From an uncultured Lachnospiraceae bacterium (GTDB taxonomy: Bacteria > Bacillota > Clostridia > Lachnospirales > Lachnospiraceae): a stretch of DNA of 64,000 bases. Positions within the stretch are counted from its first letter, which is position 1; every line of letters starts with the position of its first letter. The notes beneath the pieces were generated by a model. That model did not search any database. It was given only the letters and a program-made list of their open reading frames with translations, and was not told where the DNA came from. The position numbers and the translations under genes are program-made. Location: the NCBI GenBank assembly GCA_910577275.1, contig CAJTMW010000019.1, forward strand, positions 5,377-69,376. The letters are read 5' to 3'. This document shows positions 1-9,100 of the stretch, in pieces.

Positions 1-1
1 C

Positions 2-50
2 AAAATCCCCTTTCGGAACCGTAAAAGCGGAGTTCGTAAGGGGATTTTTT
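2..50 (+). terminator. Intrinsic terminator of an upstream gene
   Basis: AAAATCCCCTT (2-12) pairs with AAGGGGATTTT (38-48), and the run TTTTTT (45-50) follows on the + strand. The space between the arms holds a smaller imperfect stem. It probably ends a + strand transcript that enters from left of the window. Confidence 0.75.
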
Positions 51-304
51 GAATAATTATTCGAAATATCACCTCTCATTTGATACTTTATCCAAAGATA
101 AGGTTATATAGTTCTTATCTCTTTTTTATCACTGTATTTTAACGGAATGGGAAGAAATCTGTATTCCACGTTGACATCAAAAATAAAAACACATATAATA
201 TTAGAAAAATCATCTGTATAATAGTAATTTTGTATATTTTTCCTTTTAATTAATTAATTTACTAAAATATACTTTAGTGGATTGATTAATATAGTCATGT
301 CCAT
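51..304 (+). promoter_or_regulatory. AT-rich promoter region of the regulatory cassette
   Basis: About 250 bases with no credible ORF, very AT-rich. The hexamer TATACT at 268-273 is followed by TTAGTG. The same 12-mer TATACTTTAGTG recurs at the SRRP promoter (3071-3082), so it is a plausible -10 region. No convincing -35 and no SARP-like direct repeat is visible here. Confidence 0.4.
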
Positions 305-325
305 TTGGAGGAGAGATTTAAGAAA

Positions 326-745
326 ATGACAGAGAGAATGTGCATTACGCTGCGTCCGGAACGGATTCAATTCAGTGGAAACTGCATAAAAATTCTGGAT
401 TCACGCAACGGAAAATATAAGATACCGTATCAGAGAATAGTGCTCGCTGTCATGAGCGTTCCAGACAGGGAATCCGGCATATATTATGAGCCGGAAATTG
501 CGGATATAACACGGGATATGGAAGGGGATATAATCCTTTATGATGCCGAAAACCGCAGATGGAGAATAGTGATGGATATGGCGGAGAATACGGCTGGGGA
601 TGTAATGGTAGATTTGGCAGTACATGCGCCATATATTCTGATGGGCGGACAGGAGTGGCTTAATGTAGACAGTGAAGAAGAATTTATCGAAGCTGTGAGA
701 ATGACAGACGTAATGCGGCATGCAGATAAGGCAGGAGGGGTATGA
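326..745 (+). CDS. Uncharacterised 139-aa protein, first gene of the regulatory cassette
   Basis: I do not recognise this family. The ATG at 326 is preferred over an upstream in-frame TTG at 305, because a GGAGGAG ribosome binding site (307-313) lies between them and fits 326. The protein is soluble, mixed alpha/beta-looking and acidic, with no signal peptide, membrane span or clear catalytic motif. A PilZ motif (RxxxR, DxSxxG) was looked for because the next gene is a diguanylate cyclase, and was not seen. Its stop overlaps the start of the GGDEF gene (ATGA), which suggests translational coupling and a role with that enzyme. Confidence 0.7.
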   Translation: MTERMCITLRPERIQFSGNCIKILDSRNGKYKIPYQRIVLAVMSVPDRESGIYYEPEIADITRDMEGDIILYDAENRRWRIVMDMAENTAGDVMVDLAVHAPYILMGGQEWLNVDSEEEFIEAVRMTDVMRHADKAGGV

Positions 746-1773
746 CTATGAGATGGAAAGCACAAACAGGATTGGGCGGAAAAATGAAAAATGAGCAGCC
801 GGACACAGAAAAGCTGGACGCTCTTACGGGTATCCTGAAAAAGAACGTTGCCGAAGCAAATATTGCTTCCATAATGAGCAGGAAGCAGGGCGGCGCTCTT
901 TTTCTGTGTGATGTGGACCGCCTGCATAGGATTAATGACCAGCATGGGCATTTGGCGGGAGATGAGTGCCTGAAGCAGGTGGCGCAGATTCTTACATATA
1001 TGACACGCCAGGAGGATATTCTGGGCAGGCGGGGCGGTGATGAATTTCTTATTTATATGCCGGGATGCAAGGATATACACCGGGCGCAGGAAACCTGTGA
1101 ACGAATTGAAAATCGTTTCCGCGTTGGCAGCAGAGGAAAGGAAAAAGATAAAATAGCTTTTTCCGTAACGGTTGTATGCGTTATGCGGAACTCAGGAGAT
1201 AATTGCCGGAAATTACTGGAACGGGCGGACGCAGAACTGGAAAAACGCAAAGCGGCGTTGTATACGGCAAATGAGCAGGCAGATAATGTGAAAGACCATT
1301 ATATTATGGACGCCAGACGGATTCGAAAAGAACTGCTGGAACAGATTAAGATACCGGGGGCGTACTGTCAGGATTATGAGACCTTTAAGGGAATATACCG
1401 TTTTTTGGAACGCGGGCTTATCAGAAGCGGCCAAAAAGCATGCGTTATTCTGATGACTGTGGTGAACGGTCAGGGAGAAAGCCTTTTACCATATGAAAAG
1501 GACGCATTGATGGAGCGATTGGGGGAAGATATACGTTCTACGCTTCGATTAGGCGATGTGTATACCAGATATTCCAGCAGTCAGTACCTTGTTCTTGTTA
1601 TCGATACTACAGAAGGGCAGGCCGATATGATTGCTGACAGGATAAAAGGTAAGTTTCTTGCAGGAAGCCTGGGAAATGATATTCTGATTCACCGTTGCTA
1701 TGAGCTTCAACCGGCTAAAATCGGGGAAATCATAGAATGGGATGATATGGAGGCGGATTTGCAGAGGCTGTAA
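742..1773 (+). CDS. Diguanylate cyclase, GGDEF domain plus degenerate second domain
   Basis: 343 aa. The first domain (about residues 25-170) has the diguanylate cyclase signature: GGDEF at 98-102 and the product-inhibition I-site RxxD (Arg89, Asp92) exactly five residues before it. It should make cyclic di-GMP from two GTP in the cytosol and be feedback-inhibited. There is no sensor or membrane segment at the N-terminus. A second domain (about 235-335) keeps a GGDEF-like pattern, LRLGDVYTRY followed by a hydrophobic strand, but lacks the catalytic residues. The same domain ends the next protein. The start overlaps the previous gene (ATGA) and has an AGGAGGGG ribosome binding site. Catalytic activity is inferred from motifs only. 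Confidence 0.85.
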   Translation: MTMRWKAQTGLGGKMKNEQPDTEKLDALTGILKKNVAEANIASIMSRKQGGALFLCDVDRLHRINDQHGHLAGDECLKQVAQILTYMTRQEDILGRRGGDEFLIYMPGCKDIHRAQETCERIENRFRVGSRGKEKDKIAFSVTVVCVMRNSGDNCRKLLERADAELEKRKAALYTANEQADNVKDHYIMDARRIRKELLEQIKIPGAYCQDYETFKGIYRFLERGLIRSGQKACVILMTVVNGQGESLLPYEKDALMERLGEDIRSTLRLGDVYTRYSSSQYLVLVIDTTEGQADMIADRIKGKFLAGSLGNDILIHRCYELQPAKIGEIIEWDDMEADLQRL

Positions 1774-1786
1774 GGGGGGATAAGGT

Positions 1787-2965
1787 ATGAGCGCAAAAAA
1801 GTTGTCAGTAAAAATGTTCGGAAAGTTTTCCGTCAAATATGGCGAAAGGGTAATTACCTTTGGAAGGCAGGGAGATTCAAAATTCGGGCAGTTGTTTCAG
1901 ATACTGATGACTAAGCCGGGACAGGGGTTCAGTAAAAGAAATATTGCTGAAGCTCTTTATGATTGGGATAAGGTGGAGTATCTCAATGCAAGTCTCAATA
2001 ATACAATTTTTCGTTTGCGGAAATACCTGGAAGCATCGCCCCTGCCACCCGGAGAATATCTGGTCTTAAACGGAGGGGTATTACAGTTTGGCGGGGAGGT
2101 AGAAGTAGAGTCAGACGTCTGGGAATTTGAAAATGCGGCGCAGGAATTCAGGGAAGAACAGGACAGATGGAAAAAGGCAGGGTTATGCGAAAAATGCAGC
2201 GAACTATATCAGGGAGAATTTCTGCCGCATCTGTCCAATGAACAATGGGTGATAGATAAAAGCCAGAATTACCAGAAGCTATATTTTGAAATGATGGAGT
2301 ATTTGTTCTGTTTCCTGAAAGAAGAAGGCAATTATGGAAGACTGGAAAAGCTGTCGGAACGAGCCGCGCAGCTTTACCCGTATGAAGGCTGGGAAGTCTG
2401 GCGGATTGAAAGCCTGATTGCGCAGAACCGGCATGAGGAGGCAAGGGAACTTTACCAGAAAATTATAACCGATATGCGGAGAACGGGATTCTTCCTGCCA
2501 AAAGAGAGACGGGAGCAGATGAATAAAATAGGGGATAGAATATGCCGTTTGGAAGGAGCAGAGGAGGAAATCAGAAAATGCCTGATAGAGACAGTGGCGG
2601 GACAGGGAGCCTATAGCTGTACGCTCCAGAGCTTTCTGGACTGTTTCCGCATGGTCAAACGCGTCATAAAACGTGAAACTGTCCACTTCTATTTGATTTT
2701 ATGCACTATTCTGGACAATAATGGTCAGCCTGTGAACAATTGTAAAAATTGTGAAAAGCGGGAAAAGAAGCTGTGTGAGGTTTTCCGGACTCATTTACGA
2801 TTGGGAGATATTTATGCAAAATATTGCGAGGGGCAGTATTTGCTGCTTTGTCTGGGGATGGAAAAAGAGGATACTTCTGAAATTGGCGAGAGAATTGATA
2901 TGGATTTCCGTAAACGCTGCGGAGGCCGCGGCGGGATTAGCTGCCGGCTTATGGATGGCAGTTAA
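1787..2965 (+). CDS. SARP/BTAD-type transcriptional regulator with a C-terminal GGDEF-like domain
   Basis: 392 aa. The N-terminal 95 residues look like an OmpR/SARP winged-helix DNA-binding domain (starting KLSVKMFGKFSV, with NTIFRLRKYL as recognition-helix region). Residues about 100-245 resemble the helical BTAD domain of SARP regulators. The C-terminal about 100 residues, with LRLGDIYAKY, match the degenerate second domain of the preceding GGDEF protein. SARP proteins bind direct repeats that end about 8 bp before a -10 box and recruit RNA polymerase. The two promoters of the adjacent adhesin/secretion island show that layout, so this is the prime candidate for their activator (inference). 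It lies 13 bp after the cyclase gene with a GGGGGG-rich ribosome binding site and is presumably co-transcribed. Confidence 0.8.
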   Translation: MSAKKLSVKMFGKFSVKYGERVITFGRQGDSKFGQLFQILMTKPGQGFSKRNIAEALYDWDKVEYLNASLNNTIFRLRKYLEASPLPPGEYLVLNGGVLQFGGEVEVESDVWEFENAAQEFREEQDRWKKAGLCEKCSELYQGEFLPHLSNEQWVIDKSQNYQKLYFEMMEYLFCFLKEEGNYGRLEKLSERAAQLYPYEGWEVWRIESLIAQNRHEEARELYQKIITDMRRTGFFLPKERREQMNKIGDRICRLEGAEEEIRKCLIETVAGQGAYSCTLQSFLDCFRMVKRVIKRETVHFYLILCTILDNNGQPVNNCKNCEKREKKLCEVFRTHLRLGDIYAKYCEGQYLLLCLGMEKEDTSEIGERIDMDFRKRCGGRGGISCRLMDGS

Positions 2966-3041
2966 TACAATAAAAAATTATAAGCCGGGCGCGGTTTGAA
3001 CAGAAAAACAAATAATAAAATATGCAGGAATATTTGTGATT

Positions 3042-3076
3042 TGAAAGAGTTTGTGAAACACTTCTTTTGCTATACT
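3042..3076 (+). promoter_or_regulatory. SRRP promoter with SARP-like direct repeats and extended -10
   Basis: TGAAAGAGTTTGTGAAA (3042-3058), then 12 nt, then TATACT (3071-3076) preceded by TGC, an extended -10. GAAAGAG (3043-3049) and GAAACAC (3055-3061) are direct repeats 12 bp apart, the second ending 9 bp before the -10. There is no good -35 at 17 bp. The same layout precedes secY2. Confidence 0.65.
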
Positions 3077-3141
3077 TTAGTGAAAGTAAATTTGTCGAAA
3101 TAGATATATTGCAGTTTCCAGGAGAAGAAAGGCAGGGTGTG

Positions 3142-6100
3142 ATGAAGAAGAAACAAGCAATGAAAGCAATCGCTGCGGCAGGTGTTGCCATTGGAGGAGC
3201 ACATGTGTTCTCAGATGGGAATATGGTATATGCTGCTGAACTTGATGCAGAGGAGGGAGAATCGAGTGGATTGGTGTTCCCTCCGGAAGAAAAGGAACAG
3301 GAAGTAGAACAACAGGCAGAACAAAGCTATGAGGAAACAAACGAAGGCACAAATGAGTATGTGAATGAGGATGTGACGGAACCGGAGCCAGAGCCGGAAC
3401 CGGAACCACAGCCGGAGCCGGAAGAGCAGCCACAGCCGGAAGAAACGGAGCCGACAGATAATACGGATGCCGGAGACGTGACAGAGCCGACAGACAGTAC
3501 AGATGCCGGAGACGTGACGGAATCGATGGATAGTACAGATACCAGTGATGTGACGGAGCCGACAGACAGTACGGATACAGAAGATGTCACAGGCTCGTCA
3601 GCCGACGAGGGTTCCGAAGAAAATAAAGGTTCAGAAGAAGCCGTTGATTCCGAAGAGGATAAAGGCTCTGAAGAAAATAAGGATTCCGAAGAAGAATACT
3701 CTGATTCCGAAAGCTCCACTTCTGAATTTGAGGCATCGGAGTCTGTTTCTGATGCATCTATGGAATCTGAGAGCGCTGTCTCTGAATCAGAGACCGTTAC
3801 ATCCGAGAAAGAAGTATTTTCTGAAACCAAGATAGAGAGTGGAAATGAGCTGTTTACTGAGTCTGAATTCACGCTTTTGAGAAGTGCAATGGCGAAAGCG
3901 GCAAGAGGTGAACAACTGACTGAGGAAGAGAGGGCGTTGCTTGAGAGGTCTGCATCAGCAAGCGAGGCGCTTTCAGAGACATATCAGTCTTTGTTATCAG
4001 ACTCTACATCGGCCAGTGAAGCAATGTCAGAAACGCATAGTACTTTGCTGTCAGATTCCACATCGGCAAGTACTTCGTTATCAGAGGCATACAGCACTTT
4101 GCTATCAGATTCAACATTAGCCAGTGTATTTATGTCAGAGGCACAGAGTACTTTACTGTCAGAGTCTACGTCCGCAAGTACTTCACTGTCAGAGACATAC
4201 AGCACTTTGATGTCAGAATCAGAGGTGGCGAGTACAGAGGTGTCAACTGAATTGTCAGAAACCATCTCGGAATCTGAGAGCGCATCTACGCTGATGAGTA
4301 CGAGTCTGCATGAATCTGAGTCAACAGTGGATAGTTTGAATTCGGCAATGTCTGAGTCGGTTTCGCTGATACAAAGTGAGTATAATAGTCTGGCAGGGGA
4401 CTATAATGAAAGCGAGAACAGGCTTGAGAAACTGGCAGCTTTGAAAAAGCAGATTGAGGCCCAGGAAAGGCTTGTAGACACAATACGAAAAGGGGCTGAA
4501 AACACTTGGCACAAGGACCTGAGTGAATATTCATATAATGGACTTAAATATTATAATGAAGCAAATACGCTGGCGGAGCTTTTAATTCAGTATAAAATGC
4601 TTAGTGAAGCCTTGATAGATGATTATACAGATGTTACGGTTGTCAAAGACAAAGATGGTAACGTATGGTCGGACAACGAGGGCGATAATGGACGACATGT
4701 GACGGTACAGTATACGGATAAAGACGGCAATCAGCAGACCAGATATTTTGATTATGTTACGGCAAATGAAGACGGTAATGTTATTGGAAATGGAACCAAG
4801 ACATATCAGGAAAACCCGTGGCTTGTTTGGACGAAGCACGATACAGCAGATGCTAGTAATGCAACGATAGTAAGATATATTTACATTGTGGAACTTTTCC
4901 TGAATGAGGCGGGTCAGATTGTGGTAGACCCAACAAAGGATTTCAAAGGTGGCGATAGCTTTTTTGCGGAAAAGGATTTTGTTGATGGCAAAGATGAATA
5001 TCAACAGGAGTATGAGTCAGAATATCAAGAAATATCACAAAAGCTAAGCGAAGCAAAGAGCGAAAGTACATATGAAAGTGAATCACTTTTCAGTGAATCA
5101 CAGAAAGCAAGTACAGAAGTCAGCACAAGCCTCTCAAATAGCCAGAAAGATTCTGAGCAACAAAGTGAAGCTTGGGAAGAAAGCGCAGAGGCATCTGAAG
5201 TAGCGAGTACGCATCTTTCAGACACTACGAGTACATCTGTTTCTGACTATGAAAGCAGGAGTGCACAGCTTTCAGAAAGCGAAAGTACATCTATTTCAAC
5301 ATATGAAAGCCAGAGCACATATCTGTCAGATAGCACGAGTACATCAGCTTCAACATATGTAAGTGAGAGCACACAGTTGTCGGAAAGTGAAAGTACATCT
5401 GTTTCAACATATGAAAGCCAGAGCACATATTTGTCAGAGATTGCGAGTACATCAGCTTCGACATATCAAAGCGAGAGTACACTTTTGTCAGAAAGCGTAA
5501 GTACATCATTAAGTGAAAGCACTTCGACAATAGTAAGTGAGAGTGAAAGCACCTCAACGGTAGTAAGCGAGAGCGAAAGCACCTCAACGGTAGTAAGCGA
5601 GAGCGAGAGCACTTCCACCGTAGTAAGTGAAAGTGAGAGCACTTCAACGGTAGTAAGTGAAAGCGAGAGTACCTCAACGGTAGTAAGCGAGAGCGAGAGC
5701 ACCTCGACAGTAGTAAGCGAAAGCGAGAGCACTTCCACAGTGGTAAGCGAGAGCGAGAGTACATCTACAGTAGTAAGTGAAAGTGAGAGTACCTCAACGG
5801 TAGTAAGTGAGAGCGAAAGCACTTCAACGGTAGTAAGCGAAAGTGAGAGTACTTCCACAGTAGTAAGTGAGAGCGAAAGCACTTCCACAGTGGTAAGCGA
5901 AAGCGAGAGCACTTCCACAGTGGTAAGCGAGAGCGAGAGTACATCTACAGTAGTAAGTGAGAGCGAGAGCACATCCACAGTAGTAAGTGAAAGTGAGAGT
6001 ACCTCAACGGTAGTAAGTGAGAGCGAAAGCACTTCAACGGTAGTGAGCGAAAGTGAGAGCACGTCCACAGTAGTAAGTGAGAGCGAGAGTACCTCAACGG

Positions 6101-9100
6101 TAGTAAGCGAGAGCGAGAGTACTTCCACAGTGGTAAGCGAGAGCGAGAGCACGTCCACAGTAGTAAGTGAGAGCGAAAGCACTTCCACAGTGGTAAGCGA
6201 GAGCGAGAGCACTTCGACGGTAGTAAGCGAGAGTGAGAGCACTTCAACCGTAGTAAGCGAGAGCGAGAGTACTTCGACAGTAGTAAGCGAGAGTGAAAGC
6301 ACTTCCACAGTGGTAAGCGAAAGCGAGAGTACTTCAACGGTAGTAAGTGAGAGCGAGAGCACTTCGACTGTGGTAAGTGAGAGCGAGAGCACCTCGACGG
6401 TAGTAAGCGAGAGCGAGAGTACCTCAACAGTAGTAAGCGAGAGCGAGAGTACTTCCACAGTAGTAAGTGAGAGCGAGAGTACTTCCACAGTAGTAAGCGA
6501 GAGCGAGAGCACTTCGACTGTGGTAAGTGAGAGCGAAAGCACCTCGACGGTAGTAAGTGAGAGCGAGAGTACCTCAACGGTAGTAAGCGAGAGCGAGAGC
6601 ACTTCGACTGTGGTAAGTGAGAGCGAAAGCACCTCGACGGTAGTAAGTGAGAGCGAAAGCACCTCGACGGTAGTAAGCGAAAGTGAGAGTACTTCAACCG
6701 TAGTAAGCGAGAGTGAGAGCACTTCAACCGTAGTAAGCGAGAGCGAGAGTACTTCGACAGTAGTAAGCGAGAGTGAAAGCACCTCAACCGTAGTGAGCGA
6801 AAGCGAGAGTACTTCAACGGTAGTAAGTGAGAGCGAGAGCACCAGTACCGTAGTGAGCGAAAGCGAGAGTACTTCAACGGTAGTAAGTGAGAGCGAGAGC
6901 ACATCCACCGTGGTAAGTGAGAGCGAAAGCACCAGTACCGTAGTGAGCGAAAGCGAGAGTACTTCAACGGTAGTAAGTGAGAGCGAGAGCACATCCACAG
7001 TAGTGAGTGAGAGTGAGAGCACTTCCACCGTAGTAAGTGAAAGTGAAAGCACTTCCACCGTGGTAAGCGAAAGTGAAAGCACCTCGACGGTAGTAAGTGA
7101 GAGCGAAAGCACTTCAACGGTAGTAAGTGAGAGCGAGAGCACTTCCACCGTGGTAAGCGAAAGTGAAAGCACCTCGACGGTAGTAAGCGAGAGCGAGAGT
7201 ACTTCCACCGTGGTAAGCGAAAGCGAGAGTACTTCAACGGTAGTAAGTGAGAGCGAGAGTACCTCAACAGTAGTAAGCGAGAGCGAGAGTACCTCAACCG
7301 TAGTGAGCGAAAGCGAGAGTACTTCAACGGTAGTAAGTGAGAGCGAGAGCACATCCACCGTGGTAAGTGAGAGCGAAAGCACCAGTACCGTAGTGAGCGA
7401 AAGCGAGAGTACTTCAACGGTAGTAAGTGAGAGCGAGAGCACATCCACAGTAGTGAGTGAGAGTGAGAGCACTTCCACCGTAGTAAGTGAAAGTGAAAGC
7501 ACTTCCACCGTGGTAAGTGAGAGCGAGAGTACCTCAACGGTAGTAAGCGAGAGCGAGAGTACTTCAACGGTAGTAAGTGAGAGCGAGAGCACTTCCACAG
7601 TGGTAAGCGAAAGCGAGAGCACTTCCACAGTAGTAAGTGAAAGCGAAAGCACTTCCACAGTGGTAAGCGAGAGCGAAAGCACCTCAACGGTAGTAAGTGA
7701 GAGTGAGAGCACTTCCACAGTGGTAAGTGAAAGCGAGAGTACTTCCACAGTAGTAAGTGAGAGTGAAAGCACCTCAACCGTAGTAAGCGAAAGCGAGAGC
7801 ACTTCTACAGTAGTGAGTGAAAGCGAGAGTACTTCAACGGTAGTAAGCGAGAGTGAAAGCACCAGTACCGTAGTGAGTGAGAGTGAAAGTACTTCGACAG
7901 TAGTAAGCGAAAGTGAAAGCACCTCAACTGTAGTGAGCGAAAGCGAGAGCACCAGTACTGTAGTAAGTGAGAGCGAGAGTACGTCCACAGTAGTAAGTGA
8001 AAGCGAGAGCACTTCGACAGTAGTAAGCGAAAGCGAGAGTACTTCGACGGTAGTAAGCGAGAGTGAAAGTACCTCCACAGTGGTAAGCGAAAGCGAGAGC
8101 ACTTCCACAGTGGTAAGCGAAAGCGAGAGCACTTCCACAGTAGTAAGTGAAAGCGAAAGCACTTCCACAGTGGTAAGCGAGAGCGAAAGCACCTCGACGG
8201 TAGTAAGTGAGAGCGAAAGCACCTCAACGGTAGTAAGTGAGAGTGAGAGCACTTCCACAGTGGTAAGTGAAAGCGAGAGTACTTCCACAGTAGTAAGTGA
8301 GAGTGAAAGCACCTCAACCGTAGTAAGCGAAAGCGAGAGCACTTCTACAGTAGTGAGTGAAAGCGAGAGTACTTCAACGGTAGTAAGCGAGAGTGAAAGC
8401 ACCAGTACCGTAGTGAGTGAGAGTGAAAGTACTTCGACAGTAGTAAGCGAAAGTGAAAGCACCTCAACCGTGGTAAGCGAAAGCGAGAGTACTTCAACGG
8501 TAGTAAGTGAGAGTGAAAGCACCTCAACTGTAGTGAGCGAAAGCGAGAGCACCAGTACTGTAGTAAGTGAGAGCGAGAGTACTTCGACAGTAGTAAGCGA
8601 AAGTGAAAGCACCTCAACCGTGGTAAGCGAAAGCGAGAGTACCTCAACGGTAGTAAGTGAAAGTGAGAGCACTTCTACAGTAGTGAGTGAAAGCGAGAGT
8701 ACCTCAACGGTAGTAAGCGAGAGCGAGAGTACTTCAACGGTAGTAAGCGAAAGTGAGAGCACTTCAACCGTAGTAAGTGAGAGTGAGAGCACCTCAACGG
8801 TGGTAAGCGAGAGTGAGAGTACTTCGACGGTAGTAAGCGAGAGCGAGAGTACATCTACAGTAGTAAGCGAAAGCGAGAGTACTTCCACCGTGGTAAGCGA
8901 GAGCGAAAGCACCTCGACGGTAGTAAGCGAGAGTGAGAGCACTTCTACAGTAGTAAGTGAAAGCGAAAGCACTTCGACAGTAGTAAGCGAGAGTGAGAGC
9001 ACCAGTACCAGTGCATCATCAAGCGAAAGCACCAGCGCATCTTCGAGTGCAAGTGCAAGTACCTCAACGAGCACCAGCACTTCACAGAGCCTGAATGATG

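Noticed and set aside
305..325. TTG start extending the first gene by seven residues
   Set aside because: The GGAGGAG ribosome binding site lies within the extension and fits the ATG at 326.
538..1080. Minus-strand frames over the regulatory genes and over most other genes (for example 57044-58195, 59834-60784)
   Set aside because: They are antisense shadows of strongly supported + strand genes, without ribosome binding sites or recognisable domains.
3067..3141. Upstream TTG start of the SRRP giving a longer signal peptide
   Set aside because: It lies before the predicted -10 (3071-3076), has no ribosome binding site, and the added residues are not signal-like.
5521..9000. CRISPR-like regular repeat array
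   Set aside because: There are no unique spacers; the units are contiguous, in frame and coding. No cas genes are present.
5466..9080. 1204-codon open frame on the minus strand of the repeat array, and other long antisense frames there
   Set aside because: It exists only because a 30-bp repeat without stops in one frame stays open in others. It has no ribosome binding site or promoter, and the invariant peptide with silent variation is on the + strand.
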